Positions 27,238 through 35,013 of a stretch of 46,965 nt of DNA are shown one piece after another. The first letter of the stretch is position 1. Every line of letters begins with the position of its first letter. The DNA is from Aggregatilineales bacterium (GTDB taxonomy: Bacteria > Chloroflexota > Anaerolineae > Aggregatilineales > Ch27). The translations under genes and the position numbers were made by a program. The stretch lies in contig JARKNX010000120.1 of NCBI GenBank assembly GCA_029976025.1, forward strand, positions 1 through 46,965, in the 5' to 3' direction. Under the pieces are notes generated by a model that saw only the letters and a list, made by a program, of their open reading frames with translations, had not been told where the DNA came from and ran no database searches.

Positions 27238-27867
27238 CTACTCCGCTTCGTCGGGCGTGTCTTCGTCAAGCTCTTCGACGAATTCTTCAATAATCCCTTC
27301 GATCGGCTCATCCGGCGTCATGACCGGAGGCTCCAGCTCGCCCTGCTCCTCCTCGAACTCGCGGACAGCGTCCACAACTTCCAGGAAGTCCGGCTCGGCG
27401 GAGGCTTCCTGCGGCGGCATGATCGGCGCTTCGAGGCTTTGCACGGCGGCCTCATGGCTCACCATTGTGATTTTGCCGTCGATGAAGGCCCCTTCTTCGG
27501 TGGTGATGGCGGCGGCGTGGATATCGCCCCACACGCGCCCGGTGCGCAGAATCTGGACCTTATTGCCGTGCACGTTGCCGCGCACCGCCCCGGCAATTGA
27601 GATATTGCGGGCGTGAACATCCGCCGTGATCTTGGCCGTCTCGCCGATCAGGATGTTGCCGTCTATCTCCAGCGTGCCCTCCAGGACGCCATCCAGGCGG
27701 GCGTTGCCCTGCCCGCGGAAGTCCCCGATGATGCTTGTGTTGGAGCCGAGGACGGTATCGAAGCCGACCGGCTGGCGCGGCGCGGATGGCGGCGGCGGGG
27801 TAGTCGGTCGGGGGGCGGCGGGCTTGCTCACTTCTTCCTGTTGTTTGCGTCCACCAAAGAACGACAT
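27238..27867 (-). CDS. Bactofilin family polymer-forming protein
   Basis: A 209-residue protein. A Pro-rich N-terminal tail (about 16-35) leads into a right-handed beta-helix core (about 35-140) with the repeated hydrophobic ladder typical of bactofilins: LGSNTSIIGDFRGQGNARLD, VLEGTLEIDGNILIGETAKI and VRGNVHGNKVQILRTGRVWG. A highly acidic C-terminal tail follows (VEELDEDTPDEAE). Bactofilins form non-polar cytoskeletal filaments that place cell-wall or surface-assembly enzymes. The tail makes this one longer than the minimal family. The ATG follows GAGGGAGAGAGTGTC. It is apparently monocistronic and converges with the sugar operon. Confidence 0.92.
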   Translation of the reverse strand: MSFFGGRKQQEEVSKPAAPRPTTPPPPSAPRQPVGFDTVLGSNTSIIGDFRGQGNARLDGVLEGTLEIDGNILIGETAKITADVHARNISIAGAVRGNVHGNKVQILRTGRVWGDIHAAAITTEEGAFIDGKITMVSHEAAVQSLEAPIMPPQEASAEPDFLEVVDAVREFEEEQGELEPPVMTPDEPIEGIIEEFVEELDEDTPDEAE

Positions 27868-28061
27868 GACACTCTCTCCCTTGCAGCACAGCCCTCATAC
27901 CGGGCGAATCTGGACATCGGCGGCAGCCGGACGGCCGATAATATCGGGGAAGGTCAGCGCAGCGATCGGCAGCTTGCCGCAAAAATAACACAGCCGGAAC
28001 GCCCGACCCTCACAGCCCGGGCATCCTGACTATGATTGTAACCCGCGTCCCGCTTCCGGCG

Positions 28062-28484
28062 CTACAGGTCTTCCTCGTCGTAGTATTCCAGGCCGCCCTC
28101 GCGCTTGAGCTTGCGCTTCGGCTTCTCCAGCTCATCGGCGAAGTCGGCGAACTCTTCCTCTTCCAGATCGTGAGCGCGGCCGCCCAGAAATGACGGGCGA
28201 AAGAAGTAACCGAACAGCATCACCCCGCCGATCAGGAACAGGAGGAATGGCATGCTGAGGCCGTAAGAGAAAAACAGCCCCAGCCCGACTAGCCACAGGG
28301 CGCCCTGAATGTTGCGCCACTGCCGGCCCTCAGCCAGCCCGCGCGCCAGACTCGCCGCGCCCAGCACGAACAGGATGCCCGGCCAGAAGCTGACTTTCGT
28401 CATGAACAGGAGCGCAAGCCCGATCAGGAAGACGCCCCCTGAAATACGCTCGCCTTGCTGCCTGGAAATAGTGCGGTGGCTCAT
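28062..28484 (-). CDS. Small membrane protein with acidic/basic C-terminal tail
   Basis: A 140-residue protein with three or four hydrophobic helices between residues about 14 and 95 (GGVFLIGLALLFMTKVSFWP, GLGLFFSYGLSMPFLLFLIG and neighbours), followed by a charged tail with DLEEEEFADFADELE and KPKRKLKREGG. It looks like small LiaF- or PspC-like membrane proteins, but I cannot assign a family with confidence. The ATG follows GAGGAAAAGCA. It lies on the same strand as the bactofilin, 194 bp upstream of that gene. Confidence 0.72.
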   Translation of the reverse strand: MSHRTISRQQGERISGGVFLIGLALLFMTKVSFWPGILFVLGAASLARGLAEGRQWRNIQGALWLVGLGLFFSYGLSMPFLLFLIGGVMLFGYFFRPSFLGGRAHDLEEEEFADFADELEKPKRKLKREGGLEYYDEEDL

Positions 28485-28670
28485 TGCTTTTCCTCTACGC
28501 CCGGTATCACGCTGCTTATTCTCTTATACGTGAAAACGTCGCCAGAGTTGTGTCGCCACGCCGGGCTGGATGCCGGGCCAGGGTGAGCGTGCCGAGCCAG
28601 AATCCCTATTCCCTATTCCCCGCCAGACGGTGTACTATGAGGGGCGTCGGGTCTATGAGGGGAGGTCTTC

Positions 28671-29504
28671 ATGCGCCATGTCATCGCGATGATCCTGCTC
28701 GGCACGCTCCTGACGGGGTGCGGCGCTCCGCCGCCGCTCATCCCCACAGTGGCCCAACTGCCTACGCCGACGGATTCGCCGATCCCCCCGGTGGCGATTT
28801 CTTCGCCGACTGCCCTGCCGCCGGCGGAGACGCCGTCCGGCCCGGCCCCGACGGAGCCGCCCCCTGCCAGCCCCATTTCGACAACCGCGCCCGGCGCGGC
28901 GCCCGCTGCGACGCTCGCGCCGGCAGAAGCCGGGCCGTGCGGGCCGATCGCCCTCAGCGAGGCGCTGGCCGGGCTGGACCTGGCCGCCCTGACGGACGCG
29001 CTTACGGATCTGCAGGATCATCTCCGTACAGCGGCTGTGGGTCTGCCGGGGTGGACGCTCACTGCCAGCCTCACCCCGACCGCCGACGAAGCCGCGGAGG
29101 CGTCTCCGCTGGCCGGGCTGCGTTTTGGCCGGGAGGGGCAGGAGGCGCTGGTCTTGCTCATACCCGCGCCGGAGGCGCTGGATGATTTCTATGCCGGCTG
29201 TCTGGCTGACCCGGATTTCTACCGCACCGGGGACGTGGCTGCCGACGCCGCTATCACGGTTGAGCCGCTGCCCGCCCTGGACGGCGGCGTGCTGGCCGTG
29301 ATCGCGCAAATGGTGGAGATGGGGGCGGGCGACCCGGTCGAGATGATCACCGAAGTCTATACTATGAGGTCGGACGATGTCCTGCTGCAGGTCGTCAGCA
29401 TCCCGGTGCTGGACCAGATGCTGGGCCGGATTCCTCTCTCGCGCGGCGAAGTGGAGGGTCTGCTGACGGCGCTGGCGCAGATGATGCCCGGGCGGGGCGA
29501 TTAA
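28671..29504 (+). CDS. Predicted lipoprotein, unknown function
   Basis: A 277-residue protein with a clear type II signal peptide: MRHVIAMILLGTLLTGC, lipobox LLTGC with Cys17 for lipid attachment. Residues about 20-85 are a Pro/Thr/Ala-rich flexible linker, followed by a globular domain of about 190 residues starting at AGPCGPIALSEALAGLDLAA, with cysteines that could pair (PCGP and AGCLADPD). No known family is evident. The start is fixed by GGGGAGGTCTTC before the ATG. It is exported and membrane-anchored, and converges with the helicase-loader-like gene. The 131 bp after it contain an imperfect GC hairpin near 29523-29540 but no convincing T-run. Confidence 0.78.
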   Translation: MRHVIAMILLGTLLTGCGAPPPLIPTVAQLPTPTDSPIPPVAISSPTALPPAETPSGPAPTEPPPASPISTTAPGAAPAATLAPAEAGPCGPIALSEALAGLDLAALTDALTDLQDHLRTAAVGLPGWTLTASLTPTADEAAEASPLAGLRFGREGQEALVLLIPAPEALDDFYAGCLADPDFYRTGDVAADAAITVEPLPALDGGVLAVIAQMVEMGAGDPVEMITEVYTMRSDDVLLQVVSIPVLDQMLGRIPLSRGEVEGLLTALAQMMPGRGD

Positions 29505-29635
29505 CGCGGGTCCAGCCGCCACAGGCGGACGGAGGCCGTCTCCTCTGTCTCGCCGGGGCGCGGGCGGCCAGCACTTCCAGCGTGCTCCTGCCCGGCCGCT
29601 GATCCACGCCGCCGGGCGGGAGCGGACACGCCGAC

Positions 29636-31102
29636 CTATCTCGGCGTGGTGCGGCGGCGAGAAGGCGTTTTTTCCGCCGGGCGGGGCAGCTCCGTCCGCT
29701 TGCCGGATGCTTTACGCCCGCGGTAGCCGGGCGCGGTGATGGCGAAGACCGTGCCGCGCGCCGGATCGCTCATCCGGCTGGCCAGCCGTTCGTCGATCTC
29801 ATCCAGCGGGCGCGACATAGTGATGATCGTCGCCAGCCTGGCCCGGTAGCGGTGATCGATGATCTGGAAGAGTTTTTCCCGCGCCCAGGGGGAGGCGTTC
29901 TCCACACCCAGATCGTCCAGCACCAGCAGCGGGGCGTTGCGGATGTCGTTGAACAGCCAGTCATAGGTGACGAGGCTGCCGGGGCCAAACGTGGCCCGCA
30001 GATGGTCGAGCAGATCGGGCGCGGTCACGAACAGGGCCTGGTCGCCCTGAAGCTGGCGGTAGCCGGCGATGGCGGCGGCCAGATGCGTCTTGCCGCAGCC
30101 ATAGGAGCCGGTCAGGACCAGCCAGCCGGCCGGCGCTTCGGCGTAGCGGCGGGCCAGGTCAAAGGCCCGCTGCAGATTGTCGCGGTGCGTCTGCGGCAGG
30201 TCGGAGCGCCTGTCCCAGGTGTCGAAGCTCATATCGGCGTACAGAGTCAGGTTGGTGAGCGGATTCTCCGTCTGGGTGAAGGAGCCGCGCCGGTGGTCCG
30301 GCGCATCGATCTTGATGCTGCGCGTCAGGTGTTCGTCCAGCAGGCGGCTGCGGATGCGCGCATCCAGCGTTTCGGGGTCGGCGTTCGTGGTGAACACGGT
30401 CGCCAGCCGGTAGCTGTAGCGGTGGTTGACAAGCTGGTAGAGCTTCTCCAGCGCCCAGGGGGTCGGACTTTCCGCGCCCAGATCGTCCAGCACCAGCAGG
30501 CTGACGTTGAGGACGCGGTCGAACAGCTCATCATAGGAAATTTCGCTGGACGGCCCGAAGGAGCTGCGCAGGTGATCGAGCAGATCGGGGATAGTCAGGA
30601 ACAGGGTGACCATCCCGGCATCCACGCAGGCGTTGGCGATGGCCGCCGCCAGATGTGTCTTGCCGCAGCCGTAGCCGCCCTGCAGGAGCAGCCAGCCCTG
30701 CGGCTCTGCTGCGTAGCGGATGCACAACTCGCGCGCCTGGCGCAGGCTGCCGGCCTGCGAATCGGTCAGCGTATGGACATCGGTGCGGAAGGTATCGAAA
30801 GTCTGCCCGGCGTAGGCATCCAGATTGCTCATCTGGCGGAGGAGCTGGCGGCGCCCTTCGCGCCCGGCGGCCTGGCTGCACTGCGGGCAGGGGTAGACTT
30901 TGCCGAAGCGCGGATCGCCTACCGGCACCTCATAGCCGAAAATGCCGTATCCGCCGCAGATCGGGCAGGTATCAGAGTCTTCTGGCAGCAGGGGCGGCTG
31001 CTCAGCTCTGGATGATGTCGGCGTACTTGCCGCTGGTAAATCGCTTACGGCCCGCTTCAGAATCGCCGCCAGCGGTTCGGTATCCCGTTTCTGGTCCGTC
31101 AT
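29636..31102 (-). CDS. DnaC/DnaI-like helicase loader with two tandem AAA+ domains
   Basis: A 488-residue protein. Residues 46-75 carry a zinc-binding site (CPICGGYG ... CPQC). Two complete DnaC-like ATPase domains follow. The first has Walker A QGGYGCGKTHLAAAIA (141-156) and Walker B LLVLDDLGAESPT (202-214). The second has TGSYGCGKTHLAAAIA (331-346) and LLVLDDLGVENASPW (392-406). They share long identical blocks (PDLLDHLR, FGP, LVLDDLG), so they arose by internal duplication; normal loaders are about 250-310 residues with one domain. The second domain ends before a basic tail. ATG 31102 is preferred because it precedes the family-like start MTDQKRDTEPLAAIL; it overlaps the dnaD-like gene by 101 bp. 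Confidence 0.88.
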   Translation of the reverse strand: MTDQKRDTEPLAAILKRAVSDLPAASTPTSSRAEQPPLLPEDSDTCPICGGYGIFGYEVPVGDPRFGKVYPCPQCSQAAGREGRRQLLRQMSNLDAYAGQTFDTFRTDVHTLTDSQAGSLRQARELCIRYAAEPQGWLLLQGGYGCGKTHLAAAIANACVDAGMVTLFLTIPDLLDHLRSSFGPSSEISYDELFDRVLNVSLLVLDDLGAESPTPWALEKLYQLVNHRYSYRLATVFTTNADPETLDARIRSRLLDEHLTRSIKIDAPDHRRGSFTQTENPLTNLTLYADMSFDTWDRRSDLPQTHRDNLQRAFDLARRYAEAPAGWLVLTGSYGCGKTHLAAAIAGYRQLQGDQALFVTAPDLLDHLRATFGPGSLVTYDWLFNDIRNAPLLVLDDLGVENASPWAREKLFQIIDHRYRARLATIITMSRPLDEIDERLASRMSDPARGTVFAITAPGYRGRKASGKRTELPRPAEKTPSRRRTTPR

Positions 31103-31709
31103 CCTTGCCTTCTTTCTCCCACCGTTCCAGGATCGCGCGCACATAGCGCCAGTTGCGGGCGTTGCGCTCCACGGCGATCTGGATCGCTTTCTCAATCCAG
31201 GCGGCGGGGTAGGTCTGCGCCGCTTCGCGCAGCTCATCGGCGATCAGCGGCGTGATCAGGCCGATATTTTCTTCGTACAGCCGGAAGATGCTCGGCGGCT
31301 CCGGCAGGAGTTCGACCGGGTGTTCAGCATCCCCGGGCTGCCAGTGCCCCTCGGCGATCAGGTGTACGGCGGCGCGCCCGTTGGCCGTGTTGAGAAAATA
31401 CAGCGTCTCCAGCCCGTTCACACTCTCTGCGGTGGCCGTGAGCAGCGTCTCCCGCCGGATAGCTCTGGCCAGGGCCAGGGCCATACGCTCCGGATCGTCC
31501 AGCGGCGCCGGAATCAGGCTGGACTCGAAGTCGGCGCGGCGGAGGTAGCGGTAACGGCCTTCGCGCTGTTCCAGCACCCAGAAGCAGTACAGCGTGAGCT
31601 TAAGCTCGTCGGCATCGTCGATCTGCGGGAGCAGATCGGTGAAGAACGCCGCCGGGAGCCGGATCAGGCGGGTCTTGCCGGGGGGGAAGCCGTTGAACCG
31701 GTTGCTCAT
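31002..31709 (-). CDS. DnaD-domain replication protein
   Basis: A 235-residue protein. The N-terminal 100 residues resemble a winged-helix start domain (FNGFPPGKTRLIRLPAAFFT). Residues about 145-200 form a DnaD/DnaB_2 domain: SIFRLYEENIGLITPLIADE, AAWIEKAIQIAVERNARNWR, then YVRAILERWEKEG with the conserved W/Y...IL.W pattern. DnaD helps remodel origin DNA and recruit the helicase loader in Firmicutes-type systems. Its start overlaps the dnaB stop codon by one base, and its C-terminal 33 codons overlap the loader gene in another frame, so the three genes are tightly coupled. Confidence 0.85.
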   Translation of the reverse strand: MSNRFNGFPPGKTRLIRLPAAFFTDLLPQIDDADELKLTLYCFWVLEQREGRYRYLRRADFESSLIPAPLDDPERMALALARAIRRETLLTATAESVNGLETLYFLNTANGRAAVHLIAEGHWQPGDAEHPVELLPEPPSIFRLYEENIGLITPLIADELREAAQTYPAAWIEKAIQIAVERNARNWRYVRAILERWEKEGKDDGPETGYRTAGGDSEAGRKRFTSGKYADIIQS

Positions 31710-33166
31710 TATTTAACCGACCCCACTGCCAGCGAAAGCCCTTCCAGGTCCTGGCGCTGCTTGTGCACGCCGACAAACTGGGTTCGCTCTTTAAGGAACA
31801 TCAGGCCGATGCTGCCGGTCGGCCCGTTGCGGTGCTTGGCGACAATCACATCGGCATGGCCGACCTGCTCGGAGAGCGGGTTGTACACATCGTCGCGGTA
31901 CAGGAAGATCACGACGTCGGCATCCTGCTCGATTGAGCCGGACTCGCGCAAGTCGCTGAGCTGGGGACGCTTGTCCTGGCGCTGTTCGACGGCGCGGCTC
32001 AACTGGGCGGCGGAGAGGACGGGGACATTCAATTCGCGGGCCAGCTCCTTGAGGGCGCGGCTGATATATGTGATCTCCTGCACCCGATTTGTGTCGCGCC
32101 CCACCGATCGCCCGGCGCTCATCAACTGCAGATAGTCGATAATCACCAGGTCCAGGCCGTATTCGCGATACAGCCGCCGGCACTTGGTGCGAAGCTGCAT
32201 GGCGCTCAGGGAAGGGGAATCGTCGAAGAAGATGTTGAGGCGGCTCATGCTGTCCACTGCCTCGATGAAGCGCGCCCACTGCGCATCGTTCAGCTTGCCC
32301 TGCCGCAGGTCCTGGGCATTGATGTGCGTTTCCATGGCGATCATGCGCTGGACAAGCTGCTCGCTGCTCATCTCCATGCTGAACATGGCGATCCGGGCAC
32401 CTGACTTCCGGGCCGCGTTCATAGCCAGCGAGAGCATGAAGCTGGTCTTGCCCATCCCCGGGCGCCCGGCGACGATGACCAGATCGCTTTTCTGCAGGCC
32501 GCCCAGCAGCGCGTCCAGGTCCGCAAAGCCGGAAGACACGCCCAGCGACGGCTCGTCGGACTGGCGCAGCGCCTCGATACGATCGTAGTACCGCGTCAGC
32601 GCGACGGACATGGGGACAAGTTCCTGGTGCAGCCGCTGCTCCGTCACCGTGAACAGCGCCGACTCGGCCTGGTCAATCACCTCGTTGATATCGCGGTCCT
32701 CGTCGTGGGCCAGACGGGCGATGTCGCCTGCCGCGCCGAGCAGCCGCCGCCGGATAGAAGCCCGCTCCACCAGGTGCCCGTAAACTTCGGCGTGCAGCGC
32801 AGTCGGGACGGTTGTCGGGAGGTAGTTGAGGTATGCCTCCCCCCCGATATCGTCCAGCCGGCCCTGCGCGCGCAGCTCTTCGGCCAGGGTGCGGGTGTCG
32901 ATGGCGTCGTCACGGTCGGACAGGCGCAGGATGCCCTCGTAGATCCAGCCGTGGCGCAGGATGAAAAAGTCCTCCGGGCTGAGGAAGGTCCGGACTTCGT
33001 GCAGCGATTCCGGATTCATCAGGATCGAGCCGAGGACGGCTTCCTCAGCTTCGACGCTGTGCGGCGCCAGCGTGAGCGGGTCGGCATCCCGCGATTCGAC
33101 AGAGCGGTGGTTCGACTCGTAGTCGTCCGCCGGGGCAGTGTAAGGGGCTGAATCCAGATCGGTCAT
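31709..33166 (-). CDS. dnaB: Replicative DNA helicase DnaB
   Basis: A 485-residue DnaB helicase of standard length. The N-terminal domain (PHSVEAEEAVLGSILMNPES, about 35-54) is followed by the linker, the RecA-like motor with Walker A VAGRPGMGKTSFMLSLA (232-248), MFSMEMSSEQL, the DnaB motif LVIIDYLQLMSAG, AAQLSRAVEQRQDKRPQLSD and the arginine-finger region SGSIEQDADVVIFLYRDD. It unwinds DNA at the fork as a hexamer. ATG 33166 is selected: AGGGA lies 5 nt upstream, whereas the frame extending to 33277 runs through the terminator of the upstream gene. It heads the dnaB-dnaD-loader operon. No intein or insertion is seen. Confidence 0.96.
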   Translation of the reverse strand: MTDLDSAPYTAPADDYESNHRSVESRDADPLTLAPHSVEAEEAVLGSILMNPESLHEVRTFLSPEDFFILRHGWIYEGILRLSDRDDAIDTRTLAEELRAQGRLDDIGGEAYLNYLPTTVPTALHAEVYGHLVERASIRRRLLGAAGDIARLAHDEDRDINEVIDQAESALFTVTEQRLHQELVPMSVALTRYYDRIEALRQSDEPSLGVSSGFADLDALLGGLQKSDLVIVAGRPGMGKTSFMLSLAMNAARKSGARIAMFSMEMSSEQLVQRMIAMETHINAQDLRQGKLNDAQWARFIEAVDSMSRLNIFFDDSPSLSAMQLRTKCRRLYREYGLDLVIIDYLQLMSAGRSVGRDTNRVQEITYISRALKELARELNVPVLSAAQLSRAVEQRQDKRPQLSDLRESGSIEQDADVVIFLYRDDVYNPLSEQVGHADVIVAKHRNGPTGSIGLMFLKERTQFVGVHKQRQDLEGLSLAVGSVK

Positions 33167-33196
33167 AACGTCCCTACCCATGCGCGCAGTACGGGC

Positions 33197-33232
33197 AAAA
33201 ACGGGGCATCCCCGTCCGGACGGGCGCCCCGT
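33197..33232 (-). terminator. Terminator of the DUF151 nuclease gene
   Basis: On the minus strand an ACGGGGC/GCCCCGT outer stem (33226-33232 with 33201-33207) encloses a second 14 bp palindrome, and a run of T follows at 33197-33200. It lies 61 bp after the stop codon and just ahead of dnaB. Confidence 0.75.
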
Positions 33233-33292
33233 CAAACTTACCAGAGTGACCGATGTTCGGCCACCCGCAGCCAGCAACCAGGAAGACCGGTA

Positions 33293-33841
33293 TTATTCCA
33301 GGTCGTCGAGGTTCAGCGTATCCACAAAATCGGCGAAGATATCCAGATCATCGTCGCTGCCGCTGTCTGGCGTTTCGGGCGTGTCCCCGGCGGTGAGTTC
33401 TTCCTCCGCCTCGGTATCCACCACTTCTTCATCGGGCAGGCTTGCTGCGCGGTCCATCACGCTTTCGGCGACGAAGATAGGCGCGTCAGCGCGCACTGCC
33501 AGGGCGATGGCATCGCTGGGCCGGCTGTCGATGCGGATTTCGTTCCCATCTACGTCCACGACCAGCTCGGCATAGTAGACCTCTTCGCGCAGGTCATTGA
33601 TCACAATTTGCCGCAGATGGCCGCCCAGAGTCTCAATCGCTGTTTTGAGCAGATCATGCGTCATAGGCCGGGCCAGCTTGTTCGCCCCCTGCAGGGATTG
33701 CAGATGGATCGTAATTGCGTCCGCTTCGCAGGGGCCGATGAAGATAGTCAGGTAGCGATCGCTGGTGGTTTCCCTGAGGACCACGACGCGGTGCTGGGAC
33801 ATCAAGCTCACACGAATGCTATCAATGACAACTTCAACCAT
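33293..33841 (-). CDS. Bifunctional nuclease family protein (DUF151)
   Basis: A 182-residue protein. The first 130 residues are a complete BFN/DUF151 domain: VVVLRETTSDRYLTIFIGPC with EADAI, RPMTHDLLKTAIETLGGHLR, VVDVDGNEIRIDSRPSDAIA and LAVRADAPIFVAE. Members have been described with DNase and RNase activity. The last 50 residues form a strongly acidic, low-complexity tail (DSGSDDDLDIFADFVDTLNL). It is cytoplasmic. A good promoter lies at 33996-34024 with a leader of about 150 nt, and a terminator follows, so the gene is monocistronic. Confidence 0.92.
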   Translation of the reverse strand: MVEVVIDSIRVSLMSQHRVVVLRETTSDRYLTIFIGPCEADAITIHLQSLQGANKLARPMTHDLLKTAIETLGGHLRQIVINDLREEVYYAELVVDVDGNEIRIDSRPSDAIALAVRADAPIFVAESVMDRAASLPDEEVVDTEAEEELTAGDTPETPDSGSDDDLDIFADFVDTLNLDDLE

Positions 33842-33995
33842 GATTCAACCCTTTTGTTCCCAGTTCTTTGACGGAATGAGCCGCTTCGCGATTTGCATGG
33901 GCGCTGTCAGCGGGAACAGTCTGCATGGCAAGGACGGAGCAGGCTGAGGTAGCCGGGTGCCTGACCCGGCTGCTGCCGGACTATTCGGTACGGGC

Positions 33996-34024
33996 ATTAT
34001 AGAATCGACCGGGTGGAAAAGCAA
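33996..34024 (-). promoter_or_regulatory. Promoter of the DUF151 nuclease gene
   Basis: The minus strand reads TTGCTT (34019-34024), a 17 bp spacer, then a perfect TATAAT (33996-34001). The rest of the 359 bp divergent region (33842-34200) contains a TATTAT at 34148-34153 that may be the -10 box of the sortase gene, and nothing else recognised. Confidence 0.7.
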
Positions 34025-34200
34025 CACGACCGGGTATTTATTTTCGAGCGATTTTGTTGTTTTTCTCATCCGGCGCCGGGAATACACGCCGCCCAAAGCG
34101 ATAACAGGCGCCAATGGCGCTTTTCTCCCCACGCGGCAGGTTATGGGTATTATAGGGCGACTCTGGTTGGTTGGAGCAGTTGCGGAGGAACCCACTCTCT

Positions 34201-34995
34201 ATGAAACGCCGGCTCAGCCGCCTGCTGTTCGCCGCCGCCGCAACCCTGATCGCGGCTGGCACCACACTCCTGGCCCTGCTGGCCCTCGCGCCGGAAGCCG
34301 CCGCCCCCGCCGCAATCCCGCTCGGTGAGGCGAGCTTCCCTACACCAACTGCCGCCATGAGCGAGTCGCCGCTGCCCCCGCCGCAAGGAGACCCGGCTTC
34401 GGACGGCCCGCCCCTGATCCTGCCGGATATGCCGGCAGAGGAGGCGACGAGCGACAGCCCGACGGAGGCAATCCCCGCCGCGCCGACGGCCCGCGTCACC
34501 GCCGCCCCGCCCCGCCTGATCCCCGACCGGATCACCATCCCGGCGCTGGAAGTTGACGCGCCGGTGCAGGAGGTCGGCTGGCGCCGGGTGGTCCTGGGCC
34601 GGGAGATCGTTGGCCAGTGGGATACTCCGCAGGGCTATGCGGCGGGGTGGCATAACACCTCCGCGCCGCTGGGTGTGCCCGGCAATACGGTGCTGAACGG
34701 CCACCATAACACACAGGGCAAGGTCTTTGGCGGCCTGATCGATCTCCAGCCGGGGGATACAATCATCCTGTGGAGTGGCGGGCAGCCCTTCCGCTACGCC
34801 GTGACGCAGATCATGACGCTGCAGGAGCGCTGGCGGACCACCGACGAGCGGCTGGAGAACGCCCGCTGGATTCAACCGAGCACCGACGAGCGGGTGACGC
34901 TGGTCACCTGCTGGCCGCGCTCCGGCAATAGCCACCGCCTGATTGTAGTGGCAGCTCCGGCCCCGGCCGCCCCGCCGGGCCACCGCGTCCGCTGA
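34201..34995 (+). CDS. Sortase domain protein with long Pro/Ala-rich stalk
   Basis: A 264-residue protein. An N-terminal membrane anchor or signal (about 6-30) is followed by a low-complexity Pro/Ala/Ser/Thr stalk (about 31-104) and a sortase beta-barrel. Catalytic residues are visible: His in TVLNGHHNTQGKVF (H168 or H169), Cys in VTLVTCWPR (C237, the TLxTC motif) and Arg in GNSHRLIVVA (R246). Sortases cleave surface-protein sorting signals or related substrates; no LPXTG-type protein is encoded in this window. The domain resembles the class D/E/F spread found in Chloroflexota, and I would not assign a class. ATG 34201 has GGAGG 12 nt upstream, a long spacing. Confidence 0.87.
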   Translation: MKRRLSRLLFAAAATLIAAGTTLLALLALAPEAAAPAAIPLGEASFPTPTAAMSESPLPPPQGDPASDGPPLILPDMPAEEATSDSPTEAIPAAPTARVTAAPPRLIPDRITIPALEVDAPVQEVGWRRVVLGREIVGQWDTPQGYAAGWHNTSAPLGVPGNTVLNGHHNTQGKVFGGLIDLQPGDTIILWSGGQPFRYAVTQIMTLQERWRTTDERLENARWIQPSTDERVTLVTCWPRSGNSHRLIVVAAPAPAAPPGHRVR

Positions 34996-35013
34996 GCGAT
35001 CCTCGCGCGCCCG

